Positions 21,111 to 32,293 are shown, counted from the first letter of the stretch. The stretch is DNA of 64,000 bases from Leptobrachium leishanense (GCA_009667805.1 CM019067.1:161777049-161841048); one strand, 5' to 3'. A program made the numbers and translations. Notes: a model not told the origin generated them from the letters alone.

Positions 21111-22374
21111 CAGGCCAGGGTCCCCAAAGTGCGATGAATCAAATCGCTGAACGAATCGAAAAACCGCTGCAAAACTGCCGAACGGATCGCCAACCAGACG
21201 CCAGAAAAAGCTGCCAAGCCATTGAACAAGGGTAAAAACCAACACAAAACACTGCAACTTTCAAAAGGCGTTAAAAAAAAATGCCTGGAAATAATATATG
21301 GTCTGTTACCTTCAGTCAGCGAAATGTCATGATTCTAGGCGGTTTAATTCGGCATGTTTAATCAGGCGAATCCAGGCATGTACTGGCCATAGGCACTACA
21401 GGTAGATTCCCGGTGGGCTGATGGCTCAGCGGGCCAGTGTGAATGCGGATTCACCGCACACCTCGCACTGTCCTTAATGGGTGAGGTGAGAACTTCCTCA
21501 CCACCCGTAAAACAGGACAGTCTGCCAGAGTACCATATTGGGGCCACTGTGCTGGTGAGACATGCTGCGCATCCACCTCACCTTAAGACATGGTGCGCTC
21601 AACCTCAGTGCCGCTGCATTGCTTTTCCCAATCGCTCTGCAGAAACTCCTGCATCTGTATAGCGATTGTTTGCTTTATATAATATTTTTATGCGTGTTTG
21701 CATAATTAAAGTGGGTCTGGCTGGATGAAGTACAGGGCTGATTTTTTGTCTCTGTCCAGCCCTGGGCGAATCCCATAGGTTGCAATGTAAAAACTATTCC
21801 CCTTTTTATTGAATATTTATTAAACCATTTATTCTTTTAATCTGCAGAATTTTTTTTCTTTATTTCTAAGGCATTTTTCAGGATTTTTCAGGATTGTTTC
21901 AGCGCAGTTTTTCCCCCGTATTTTTTTAAAATGGCGTTTTTATTTCTGTAACAGACCTTTTTAATAGGATCTCATATATTATTTTCATTGAGTAGCTTCT
22001 TTGCAAACAGCTTTTAAATGTTGCAGTGGTGTTTTCTTTTGCCCTGTTTGTCGGCTTGTCGGCTTTTTCTTTTCCCTGTGGCTGGTTGGTGCTCTGTACG
22101 GCAGATCGTCCGCTTTTTTTTTTAATGCGGTTGGCGGTTTTGAGGCGGATCATCTGATGCATTCAGGTTTTTTCAGTGGTTACGGTTTTTGCATTCAAAT
22201 CGTCAGTTTTGCAGCGGTTTTTTACAGGTGGTCGGCGGCTTTTCCCTGCACTTCGGGGACCCTGTGGATAATACTGAATTCACCGAAGGGTCGTGGAATT
22301 GGATTCCCCAATGTGCAGGGAACAAAAGACCACTGAAATTCTTGTGGAATTTTGGTGCTGTTTGAATAACCCTG
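21111..22374. mobile_element. GTTATTC-family transposon, rearranged and carrying a hAT insertion
   Basis: The right part (21773-22374) has the family blocks 'tgtaacagacc', 'ttctttgcaaacag' and the end 'tttgaataaccctg'. The left part (21111-21364) has related blocks in opposite orientation ('gggtccccaaag', 'gaaaaagctgcc'). The copy is therefore palindromic or two fused copies. It is interrupted by the hAT element at 21373-21764. Confidence 0.65.
21373..21764. mobile_element. hAT nonautonomous element (392 bp) nested in GTTATTC element
   Basis: Begins CAGGCATGTACTGGCC and ends ...GTCCAGCCCTG. It is flanked by a perfect 8-bp duplication GGCGAATC (21365-21372 and 21765-21772). Removing it restores the family sequence 'caggcgaatcccatagg'. 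The 8-bp duplication and CAGG... ends are diagnostic for hAT. Noncoding. Confidence 0.9.
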
Positions 22375-22561
22375 TATGTCTCATTATGTTGCATTAATTA
22401 GCTCAGCGGATATTGTTCAAACTCTTTTTATGATTTTATACTGCAGGATGACATGCATAATTGAGTTGTCAAGTGCACAAAGCTATAAAAACTACATTAC
22501 CAGACTTAGTTGTAGCAGGGACAAGAATGTAAAAGATTTACATTTATAAGTGGCAAAATAA

Positions 22562-22743
22562 CAGGGTTATTCGGAGAGCGGTGAAAAGCAGGAGAATGAC
22601 TGGAGAATGGAAAATTCTAGGTCAAAATAGCCGATTTGGAAAGTGAGATGAATGGGAGAATGTTTCTGGTTTGGCTATTTTGACCTAGAATTTTCCATTC
22701 TCCAGTCATTCTCTTGCTTTTCACCTCTCTCTGAATAACCCTG
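22562..22743. mobile_element. Foldback MITE, 182 bp, GTTATTC-type ends
   Basis: Two arms of about 73 bp are complementary with only about three mismatches, around a loop of roughly 35 bp. Ends are CAGGGTTATTC and GAATAACCCTG, with a perfect TAA duplication (22559-22561, 22744-22746). It shares only the termini with the longer GTTATTC elements, so it is probably mobilised by the same transposase. Confidence 0.9.
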
Positions 22744-23634
22744 TAAGTATTTGTGTCTGTAGAACAGGAAGATGTAGCTTTTTTCTATTGCTCAATTCAA
22801 AATAGAACTCTAATATTCTATTTGTATCAAGAAGCGTCATCTGAAAAATATCTCTTACATATCAGCTTATTTCTTTACTATCTATAAAGATCCGAAAGTG
22901 AAGATCCATTTTTCTGCAACCCCTGGTACATTGATAATATACGACAAGAGATGTGTTGTATGTAAGAAATAATTATGTTCGAGCATAGTAGTTAGTGGGA
23001 TCAGCATGTGGTCCTGTGGAACAGTCCTTAAAAATAAACGGAAATTAGGATCTAAAAGAAAGACAGGGGAAGTAAGCTGATAGACAGACAGATCATTGTT
23101 CCTGTGTGCATTTGGAGTTCTTTCAATTTAAAATATAAGATTCCACAACAGAAATAATACACAAGCTGATAGTAAGCTTCCAGACCTGAGTAAAAGAGTT
23201 ATACTCTCGAAAGCTTGTCTTTTAAATGTTACATTAGTCCAATAAAAAAAGGTATCACTACGTACCCAAAGGGTCCCAAACATCCACTGCAACTGGTCAT
23301 CATGCCTAGCTCCCAGCTGATGAGGGTCCAACAAACCAAAAACAGCGCTGTCCTAGGAGTGGCTTTGACCAGTTGCATAACCTTATCTCTGCTAGAAAGC
23401 CACAGTGTGACATAGCATTGATTTTAGGGTTCTGTATAATAACAGATCCAGGATGCAAAAAAGTGAGACAGATGTCATTTGCATATCCTACCCAGAATTC
23501 CTTGCTGCATATGGGGAATGTGGCACAGGAGCTCTTGGATGCAATTCATCGAATTGCTGTGATGTGCAAGTGGCTTCTGCAATAATAAACACATTGATAT
23601 ATATATACACATATATATATATATATATATATAT
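22744..23634. other. No gene; contains a hammerhead-like relic and an AT microsatellite
   Basis: No coding signal. The relic at 23182-23220 is listed separately. An (AT)n tract at about 23596-23634 immediately precedes the Tc1 element. Confidence 0.5.
23182..23220 (+). ncRNA. Hammerhead-ribozyme-like relic
   Basis: The order is AGAC, CTGAGTA (23186-23192), a perfect 5-bp stem AGAGT/ACTCT (23095+100 to 23207), C, GAAA (23209-23212), GCTT, then GTCT pairing with AGAC (stem I). This is the type I hammerhead layout with a palindromic AGCT. The core G8 is replaced by T, which should abolish activity. It resembles motifs in Penelope-like repeats of vertebrates. A relic, not an active RNA. Confidence 0.45.
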
Positions 23635-25141
23635 CAGTCAGTTCCAGAAATATTGGGACAGCGACACAATTCTAACAATTCTCCCACATGTTAAGGGACC
23701 AAAGGTAATGGGACAGAATAATAATCATAAATCAAACTTTCCCTTCTTAATACTTGGTTGCAAACCCTTTGTAGTCAATCACAGCCTGAAGTCTGGAACG
23801 CATAGACATCACCAGATGCTGGGTTTCATCCCTGGTGATGCTCTGCCAGTCCTCTACTGCAACTGTCTTCAGTTCCTGCTTGTTCTTGGGGCATTTTCCC
23901 TTTAGTTTTGTCTTCAGCAAGTGAAATGCATGCTCAATGGGATTCAGGTCAGGTGATTGACTTGACCATTGCATAACATTCCACTTCTGTCCCTTCAAAA
24001 ACTCTTTGGTTGCTTTTGCAGTATGCTTTGGGTCATTTTCCATCTGCACTGTGAAGCGCCGTTCAATGAGTTCTGCAGCATTTGGCTGAATATGAGCAGA
24101 TAATATTACCCGAAACACTTCAGAATTCATCCTGCTGCTTTTGTCAGCAGTCACATCATCAATAAATACAAGAGAACCAGTTCCATTGGCAGCCATACAT
24201 GCCCACGCCATGACATTACCACCACCATGCTTCACTGATGAGGTGGTATGCGTCGGATCATGAGCAGTTCCTTTCCTTCTCCATACTCTTCTCTTCCCAT
24301 CACTCTGGTACAAGTTGATCTTGGTCTCATCTGTCCATAGGATCTTGTTCCAGAACTGTGAAGGCTTTGTTAGGTGTTGTTTGGCAAACTCTAATCTGGC
24401 CTTCCTGTTTTTGAGGCTCACCAATGGTTTACATTTTGTGGAGAACCCTCTGTATTTACTCTGGTGAAGTCTTCTCTTGATTGTTGACTTTGACACACAT
24501 ACACCTACCTCCTGGAGAGTGTTCTTGATCTGGCCAACTGTTGTGAAGGGTGTTTTCTTCACCAGGGAAAGAATTCTTTGGTCATCCACCACAGTTGTTT
24601 TCGTGGTCTCCCGGGTCTTTTGGTGCTGCTGAGCTCACTGGTGCGTTACTTCTTTTTGAGAATGTTCCAAACAGTTGTTTTGGCCACGCCTAATGTTCTT
24701 GCTATCTCTCTGATGAGTTTGTTTTGTTTCTTCAGCCTAATGATGGCTTGCTTCACTGATAGTGAAGGCTCTTTGGATCTCATCTTGACAGTTGACAGCA
24801 ACAGATTCCAAATGCAAATAGCACACTCGAAATGAACTCTGGGCCTTTTATCTGCACATTGTAATTGGGGTAATGAGGGAATATCACACACCTGGCCATG
24901 GAACAACTGAGAAGCCAATTGTCCCATTACTTTTGGTCCCTTAACAAGTGGGAGGCACATCTGCAAACTGCTGTAAGTCCTACACCGTTCACCTGAGTTT
25001 GATGTACATACCCTCAAATTAAAGCTGACAGTCTGTAGTTAAAGCACATTGTGTTTGTTTCATTCCAACTCCACTGTGGTGGTGTATAGAGCCAAAGATG
25101 TTAGAATTGTGTCAATGTCCCAATATTTCTGGACCTGACTG
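23635..25141 (-). mobile_element. Tc1/mariner-type transposon, full length, IR/DR ends
   Basis: Terminal inverted repeats CAGTCAGTTCCAGAAATATT (left) and CAGTCAGGTCCAGAAATATT (inverted right) enclose 1507 bp. Each end contains a second internal copy of a related motif ('accaaaggtaatgggaca' near 23698-23715 and its inverse near 24922-24943), the IR/DR arrangement of several fish and frog Tc1 elements. It sits in a TA-rich tract, as expected for TA insertion. The transposase is on the minus strand and is defective. Confidence 0.95.
23747..24783 (-). pseudogene. Tc1-type transposase, inactivated
   Basis: Start ATG at 24783 (MRSKEPSLSVKQ). The N-terminal helix-turn-helix reads 'IARTLGVAKTTVWNILKKK'. 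A one-base loss in the A-run near 24650 shifts the frame, and a TGA follows a few codons later. The frame then stays open for 281 codons through the catalytic core. The first Asp is in WTDETK. The second catalytic Asp appears as Glu (MENDPKH, residue 185 of the open segment). The Glu is in DLNPIEH 35 residues on, which fits DD34E spacing. Three independent defects make it inactive in cis, though the ends could be moved in trans. Confidence 0.95.
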
Positions 25142-25649
25142 TATATCAATAACATTTAGTTCAAGTGTTATCTAAGATAACCAGTAGTAGGAAAATCACT
25201 CAGATACTAAGCCATCACATCAAATTATTTCCTATGCTGTTTGAAGACGACTTTTTATTCTTTTTTTCCCTTTCTATTCAGTCGGTCGTAAATTTGAAGG
25301 TGACCCATGATAAACTATACTTAAGAAGGTTAATACCTCCTTAAGTATAGGATAACATGAGTCACCTTCAAATTCCTGATCAATTGTATAAAAATAATAT
25401 AGAGAAAATTGAAGGAAAAGGAAGAAGTGATAAAAAGTGAAATATATTTTCCTGTCTTCCACAGCATTCTATGAATAATGAAATTCTCTGAACATGACAC
25501 TATCAGATCAATAATTGTAGTGTGCCTTAATAAAAATATGATCTGTACTAGCAATTTAACTCATTAACTCAGAACTTGCATTAACGTAAGGTAGTGGTAA
25601 CAATGAAAGCTCAGTCATGCTGTCTCATATCTGATGAGACATCAGAAGG
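25142..25649. other. No gene; contains an 84-nt hairpin
   Basis: AT-rich unassigned sequence apart from the inverted repeat at 25291-25374, listed separately. Confidence 0.5.
25291..25374. repeat. 84-bp inverted repeat, 40-bp arms, 4-base loop
   Basis: Arm 25291-25330 (starts aatttgaaggtgac) pairs with 25335-25374 (ends gtcaccttcaaatt) with about four mismatches. The loop is 'taat'. The length and near-perfect stem fit either a tiny foldback transposon or a pre-miRNA-like transcript. Nothing else in the sequence decides between them. Confidence 0.8.
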
Positions 25650-25998
25650 TTGTGCCCTTCAAAGCGGTGCCTGCCTTTTTGTTGTACCCCTTACCGACGA
25701 GGAGGGAGAGAGGTCCAAAGGACCTCCCCCTCCTCTTCAGGGACCTTCCCTGCGCTGGTAGGGGAGTGCCTGGAATAGACATCATCGCTCCCAGCGCAAT
25801 GACTATATTCAAGCGGCTGGGGTCCCGGAGGCTGGGCTGACATCCAAGATGTCAGCGCGCACTGGGGGTCCGCAGCGATCGGCCGGAATCCTGGCTGATC
25901 GCTGGCTGCAATGGGAGGACACGCTCAGCGCGTCCTCCATAGCGAAGTGTCCATGCATCTGGACACACTCAGCGCGTCCTCCGCATGGAAGGGGTTAA
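25650..25998. mobile_element. TTAA-inserting transposon family A, hairpin-end fragment
   Basis: Carries the family A hairpins in decayed form: 'gggagagaggtccaaagg'/'acctccc', 'gctgacatccaagatgtcag', 'gatcggccgg', and 'cacgctcagcgcgtcctcc' twice. It ends ATGGAAGGGGTTAA at 25998. The AT-rich half is missing or very diverged. Confidence 0.65.
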
Positions 25999-26238
25999 AT
26001 AAAAAAAATATTTTTTTATCTTTATTATTTTATTTTTTTTCATTTTTACATTCAACCATGCTCTGGCCTTTCCAATGATACCTCACATGACCCTCTAGCA
26101 TATACAGGACAGAGATATCTCCTCTATAGGCAGGAGCCAAGTCCTACGAAAATAAGCGTAGGAACTCACCAAGATGTCTGTCCCCCAATTAGCAATTATC
26201 AGTTTGCACTTAACACAAACAGACTCAAATCTGATATA
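25999..26238. other. No gene; AT-rich remnant
   Basis: A stretch with 'catgctctggcctttccaat' recalls the middle of family A elements, so this may be a second remnant. Confidence 0.4.
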
Positions 26239-27118
26239 CAGGGCAATTCAAAGAGATCTGAATGGCTGGAGAAACATAACCGAACGCTGAAAATCAGCGT
26301 TCGGTTACCTTTCTTGGCCATTCGGCTATCCAGAGAGCAGGCAATTCGCCAAAGCCTAGCGAATTGCCTGCACATACAATGCCTGTTTGGTGCCTGTTCG
26401 AGGGCAGTGAAATCCCCATAAAAAAGCACTGCTTCGGCTATTCAGAGAACACAAACCAGCAGTGAAAGGTTCCCGGAATGCTCTGCCATTCGGTGGTTTA
26501 ATGCGGCTGGTTTATTCAGGCCCGTAGGCTTCAATGTTAAAAATATTCCCATTTTAATGCAATATCTAATAAACTGTTCATTATAAAATTCTGCAGTAAA
26601 GAGTGTCTTTATAGATTTTTTAGGATATTTTAAGCATTTTTCTGGATTTTGTTTTTTTTAAAAAGTCTGATTTTTTTTTTAAAGTTTACTTATTTTTTCT
26701 GTAACAGCCCTTCTTATTATCATTCATTGGACCTCATATGTAAATTTCAGACATTTTCGCTCTGTAGTTTCTTTGCAAACAGAGTTTCACTGTTTCAAAC
26801 ATTCAAGCCAACTGTTTTCCTAATTTATTCACTTCAGTCGTCTGCGGTCTCGGCTTTTTCCGGAGGCTGCACTGCGTGTGATCGGCACCTGCTCGGGTTT
26901 TTCTGGTGTTCTCGGCGGGTTAATCCAGATGTTTTTGCAGGTTTCGGTGTGCATGCGCCTGGGTTTTGCGGCTGCTTTTCCCTGCAGTTCGACGGCCCTG
27001 TGGTGCTTGCTGAATACACCGCAGGGTCGCCGAAATGGGATCGCCAAATCGAACCGAATTGAAGAGAACAAAAAGTCACCGAACGTGCGGTGACTTTGAT
27101 TCTCTTTGAATTACCCTG
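26239..27118. mobile_element. Nonautonomous DNA transposon, GTTATTC family (880 bp)
   Basis: Ends CAGGGCAATTCAAAGAG and CTCTTTGAATTACCCTG, flanked by a perfect ATA duplication (26236-26238, 27119-27121). Collinear with 9877-10714 throughout. The 137-codon open frame inside is spurious. Confidence 0.85.
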
Positions 27119-27121
27119 ATA

Positions 27122-28829
27122 GTTATAAGGATTTTAATAAATACATAACATTTATTATATGTTTATTGTGACTTAACAGTGAGACATACTGAAGATCTGA
27201 ATATAAGTTTTATATGGTGTGGGACCAATTGCTAAAATAGTTGAGGAACTGCAGTACCACATATTGCCCCTGGACTTGACCCCTGTCTATAGGGACTTCC
27301 CTCCCGGGCAGGGGGAAAGTCCCATTTCTGACTTCATCGTGTTCATGCATGATGACATCAGTGGGTCAAGGGAGGTCCCACAGGACACCAGTCCCCTGCA
27401 GGAGAACTACTCAATCGGCACGAGATCGGCACTGAGCCGCGGAACTTCAACAACGCACTGTGCACATCATCTGCATCTTATTGGGACAGTAAAGGATGCA
27501 TCCAGCACATCCTCCACAAGAACGTGGTTAAACATTCACAGTGGTGTGGAAGATATGAAAAACTGGATTTAATTCAAATGGGATCCTCCTTTGGCAGAAA
27601 TAATGCAAAAAGTTACCTTTGCAACACGATCCCTTAAAGGTCCTCTTTTTTGTATAATACTTACCTGTTCAGTCCCTCCCTTTCTTTGAATAAGAGGTTC
27701 TGCAATGGGTATGACATAATTACACAATAATTACACTGTGGCACACAAAGTTTACAGCTGTGACTCTAACACATTACATGTCTCTCATTTTTATGGACTT
27801 CTTTTCAATAAAATGTATGTTTTCAGTTCTTATTTTTCAGCATTTTTTAATGGTGCACCTCAGACAGGAAGAAGGTAGATTTGTGGGAAAATTCCTAATC
27901 ACTTTTGTATGAGGATGAGATTCTGGTTGTTAGAATTAGTGAAAATCCTAATAAACATTTGACATTACTTTAAACTAAATCTACCTTAGAATATACTAAT
28001 TCATACAAATATCCTATTTTTTAACTATTCGTGCACACAATTACAACCTAATATGTCAAATAATTGTTACTCTAATATTTTTTCAACAAATGTGCTTGGT
28101 AGTGAAGGGTTGGTGTAAAATCATTCACATTTGTGTTTTTATTCTTATTATTTTCCACCATTGTTTAAATGTCTTTGTCACAGAACAACAATGAATGCTT
28201 TAGCCAAATTATTTGGCATCCCGCTACTAATGTAGTTTATGCATTCGTTTCTTGTAAAAAATCTAGTAATTGCTTAAGCAATACTGAAATAATATTGTAT
28301 TACTAAATGACACAGTGGCTGCAATATTATCACTGCCATGTCTCCTGAAGTGTGTTTTCAGAATCAATCAATAATTCATAAATCAGAGTAATATAAAACT
28401 GTGGTTTCTAATAGAGGTTCCTGAAGACAATGAATTCAGAATATTACTTTATTAAATTTTAAACTGTTGTCATTTTCATTTAGCTTTTTTTCATTAACTT
28501 AATCATATTTTATTTCTCCCATTTATTGATACTTTATACAGTTCTATTTATGTTTGTGTATGTGAAAAAAATATTAATTTATTTGTTGTCAAATTTTCGT
28601 TTACCATAATTTTCTAATGCTATATAACAATGATAAATAAAATGTATTTTCCCATGAATAAGTCTCATGCAAGGCCATGTCATAATGCTTAATCATAAAA
28701 GTTGACATGTTCATATCTACATCCTATTAACTAGTTATGAGATTATCATCATGAAAAATGGAAAGAAAACTATTTTATTATATTTTACTGTGCTAATTTA
28801 TTCTGCATTGGAAATGAATAAAGGGACAT
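27122..28829. other. No gene; one diverged TTAA-family remnant
   Basis: About 27230-27540 has features of a diverged family A element ('gacttcatcgtg...catgatgac', 'aacgtggttaa'). The rest is AT-rich sequence without any signal I can support. Confidence 0.4.
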
Positions 28830-29752
28830 TTAACCTCCCTGCTCCCTGGCGGTAATCCCGTGTGTGGCTCGGGGTTAATTTCAGTACCAAAAGTGGTAAC
28901 CCCCGAGCCACACTTGGGATTACACTGTAGTGTAATTTACCTTGTTCCTGCGATCCCCGATGTCCTCCCGCTGTGTCCTCTGGCCGATGCCGGCATCCGT
29001 CTTCTGGGTTCCCTTCCCTGTGAGTGCCGCAACGCAGGTGGGCGGACCTGGCGGAAGATTAAAAAAAGTAAACAAAACATGACATACACACAATACATTG
29101 TAATCTGTTAGGATTATATTACTGTATCAAACCAGTTCACCTCAGTCTTGTCCCTAGTGCTTTGTCCAGTGCCCTGCCTGCACTTTTACCGTTCTTTCTG
29201 CTTGGAAACTTGAGAACGTTCATGGCATCCAAAAAGCATCCCTTTAGGTCAATAGCAGTTTTAGACCAGCTAGAAAGCAGTGATAGCGAATTAGAATCAC
29301 TTGCAGAATTGAGCGATAGTGATTCATGGGGAAATTTGTCATCAGACACCGAAAGTGGCGATAGAGACGGTTCTGCGACTGAGCTTAGTGATGTGCGAAC
29401 TTGGTTCTCTATTGTCTGTGGTATGGATCAGGCATTGCCCCCCAAGATTCCCATTTACTGGAGCATCTGCTATGAAAGTAGAGGTTGAACATGACAACAC
29501 CTTATCATACTTAAATTATTTCTGACCGAAGAGGTTATTGAAAAAAATAGTTACTGAGACAAACCGATACCAAGAGCAACAATTGGCTACTCTGCATTGG
29601 AAGTTTCCAAGAAGCAGAAAGTGGGAACCAGTGACCAAAAATGACATTTGGAAATTTCTGGGTCTAGTAATACTTCAGGGAGTGGTGGGGAAACTTCTGC
29701 AGAAGTGGTATTGGACAACTAATAAATTACTTGCTATTCCATTCTTTGTCAC
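28830..29752 (+). mobile_element. piggyBac element, 5' portion only
   Basis: Starts TTAACCTCCCTG at 28830, followed by a subterminal inverted repeat ('tgtggctcggggtt' and 'cccgagccacact'). The same terminal and subterminal design bounds the complete MITE at 34264-34911. About 390 bp inside the end a transposase reading frame begins. The element stops abruptly at about 29752 where L2 LINE sequence starts. Its right end is not in the window. Confidence 0.85.
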
Positions 29753-29756
29753 GGTG
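29222..29756 (+). pseudogene. piggyBac transposase, N-terminal third, broken
   Basis: The ATG at 29222 gives MASKKHPFRS and then an acidic Ser/Asp/Glu stretch (DSELESLAELSDSDSW) typical of piggyBac N-termini. After a frameshift near 29420 the frame reads 'PRFPFTGASAMKV', a second break lies near 29523, and then 'KKIVTETNRYQEQQ' and 'FLGLVILQGVVGK' follow. These correspond to the start of the DDE_Tnp_1_7 domain. The catalytic Asp residues and the C-terminal cysteine-rich domain are absent. Nonfunctional. Confidence 0.9.
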
Positions 29757-31113
29757 AGGTCAGAGTAAGAGAGGCCATCCAGGAGGAGATACCAGATAAA
29801 CAGTCGCTGACTTTGGAAAGGACAGGAGGAGAGAGATCAGGGGTGTAAAGGTAGACATGATTATCATCAGCATTGAGGTGGTAATTAAAGCCAAAGCTGT
29901 TAATGAGTTTGCCCAGGGAGGAGGTGTAGATAGAGAAGAGCAGAGGACCTAGGACAGAGCCTTGAGGTACGCCAACTGATAAAGGCAATGAAGAGGAGGA
30001 GTTGCCAGCAAATGATTCAGAGAAAGACCTATTAGATAAGAGTGAATCCAAGAGAGTGCAATGTCACAGAGACCAAGAGAGCTGAGAGTCTGCAGAAGCA
30101 GGGGGTGAGTGACAGTGACAAAAGCAGCTGAGAGGTCAAGCAGGATGAGAATAGTATAGTGGCTATGGTTTTTAGAAGTTTGGAGGTCATTGGTGACTTT
30201 GGTGAGGGCAGTTTCAGTTGAGTGTAGGTGACCGAAGCCTGATTGCCGGGGGTCAAGTAGGGAATTAGAGGACAGGAAGAGGGAGAGGCGGTTGAAAACT
30301 ATTTTTTTCAGGAGCTTAGAGGTAAACAGAAGCAGGGATACAGGACGATAGTTTGATGAAGAGTTGGGATTAAGGGAGAGTTTCTTTAATAGTGGTAACC
30401 TGTGCATGTTTGAAGTCAGATGGGAAGTAGCCGGTGGAAAAAGATAGGTTGAAGATGTGTGTAAGAGCAGGGGTGAGGGAGGAGGAGAGGGGAGGTATTA
30501 TATGTAAGGGAATGGGGTCGAGCTGGCATGTAGTGATATGTGAGGAGGACAGTAAGGAATTGGCTGCCTCTTCAGTGGCTGGGAAGAAGTGGTAGACGAT
30601 AGCAGAGGGTGTCACTGGGATGGGAGGTGGCGGTTTAATGGTTTGTGTCAGGATGTTGCTTCTGATAGTCATGGTTTTATTTAGGAAGTAATCTGCCAAG
30701 TCCTGAGCACTAAAGGTAGATGAGGGGGAAGGTGCAGGTGGGTAGAGGATAGAGTTAAAAGGGGACCAGAGTCATTTAGGGTTGGAGGACAGAGTAGATA
30801 TGAGTGATGAGAAGAAGTCTTGTTTAGCCAAGTGAATGGCCGAGGTGTATGACTGCAGAATAAGCTTAAAATGATTGAAATCCACTTCAGATTGGGATTT
30901 TCTCCAGGCATGCTCTGCAGAGTGGGAGCATCTTTGCGGGTAGTGTGTCTGAAGGATGTGCCAGGGCTGACATTTGCATCGGGCCTTATAGAGTCAAGGA
31001 GGAGCAAGCGTGTCTAGAGCAGAGATAAGGGTAGTTATAGTGGTCAGTGGCAGCGTCAGGGCAAGTAAAGGTTGAGGTGTTTAGGAGATATTGAAGGAGC
31101 TGAGAACTGGAGA
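29753..31113 (-). pseudogene. L2-clade LINE ORF2 (reverse transcriptase), internal fragment
   Basis: Minus-strand reading gives 'SEVDFNHFKLILQSYTSAI' upstream, '[16 protein letters not shown]', then RT motifs [36 protein letters not shown] (motif A), [16 protein letters not shown] (motif B) and [10 protein letters not shown] (motif C, where YADD is usual). Frame changes occur near 30690, 30380 and 30020. The endonuclease is almost entirely missing, and the 3' end stops in mid-RT at the piggyBac junction without a tail, so a deletion or rearrangement made this boundary. Confidence 0.9.
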
Positions 31114-31245
31114 ACATTTATCATTTAGCCAATGGACCTATTAGTCTCGTGTATAAATGCTTACATTATGGACATGCAAATAGCATCTGAAATCATTTCA
31201 TCATTTCATACACTTTGTAAATAGTCTTTAGTCAGATAACAATGG
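31114..31245. other. Short unassigned spacer
   Basis: Between the L2 fragment and the hAT element; no signal. Confidence 0.5.
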
Positions 31246-31253
31246 CTTCTGAC

Positions 31254-32263
31254 CATGGGCGTCCGCAGAAATTTTTCCGGGGGGGGGGGAATTTTAATGG
31301 CATCCATATTCTGCCCATATTCTGACAATGTCATGAAGGGGACAGTTATAAAATAAAGCATAGTAATACACAGGCTGCGAAACATGATGCAAGACTAATA
31401 GAAGAATAAAGGTATAAGTGTTTGATCTGAGTGTTGCATTTTCTAGGCCATCTCTGTATACACAAATCATGACCCTCCCACACATACTGGCACACACACC
31501 AGGCCCCCCTCCAAACATATACATACATGAACACACACCAGCCCCCTTCCTACACACATATATATACACCCCCTCCCTCCGTCTCTGTATACACAGTGAC
31601 AGACCCCGCTCTGTATACAGATATACAATCTGTATCCCCCCTCTCTGCTTAGATTGTAAACTCTGGAGCAGGGTCCCCTCTCCTCTTAGATTGTAAACTC
31701 TGGAGCAGGGTCCCCTCTCCTCTTAGATTGTAAGCTCTGGAGCAGGGTCCCCTCTCCTCTTAGATTGTAAGCTCTGGAGCAGAGTCTCCTCTCCTCTTAG
31801 ATTGTAAACTCTGGGGCAGGGTCCCCTCTCCTCTTAGATTGTAAACTCATCCCCACCAGAGATTACTATTAATCATTGTGTTCCTCCTCCCCAGGCAGAC
31901 AAACTAGACCTCAGACCAGGGGCAACAAGCTTAGTAAAGATTTGACAAGCATCACCTTTTTTTGCTGTGTCCAGCATTCCAATGGACACAGCAGCAGCAG
32001 CCCCTGCATCTCAGCCCAAGCAGCCGCTCCCAGCGTCTAAAGTGACCTGGCAGCACGTGGTGGATTGGAGGTGGAGTGAGGAGGTGACATCACAAGATCC
32101 ACACAGACCACCCCCAAACTGACCGGAACTCCTGGTGCAGCCTGCTGTGAGTAACAAACACTCAAGCAGGCTGCACACACAGCTGTCTGGGCAGAGCAGA
32201 CAGGAAGCCCTGGTTCCGAGGGGGGGAAGTGCCCACCCTTGCCCCATCCTGTGGACGCCCATG
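31254..32263. mobile_element. hAT element carrying a minisatellite, complete (1010 bp)
   Basis: Terminal inverted repeats CATGGGCGTCCGCAG (left) and CATGGGCGTCCACAG (inverted right). Perfect 8-bp duplication CTTCTGAC at 31246-31253 and 32264-32271. A G-run and 'attctgcccat' follow the left end. The middle holds the ~43-bp minisatellite (31640-31850). The right third is shared with 12966-13391. No transposase. Confidence 0.95.
31640..31850. repeat. Minisatellite inside hAT element, unit about 43 bp
   Basis: About five copies of the same 'agattgtaaactctgg' + 'gcagggtcccctctcctctt' unit as the array at 12614-12965, with fewer units. Confidence 0.9.
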
Positions 32264-32293
32264 CTTCTGACCAACTTTAAAGATAGCCTATTC

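Noticed and set aside
26649..27062. 137-codon open frame, with similar frames at 10307-10546 and 22001-22336
   Set aside because: They lie wholly inside noncoding GTTATTC-family transposons, and the reading frame is not preserved among the copies.
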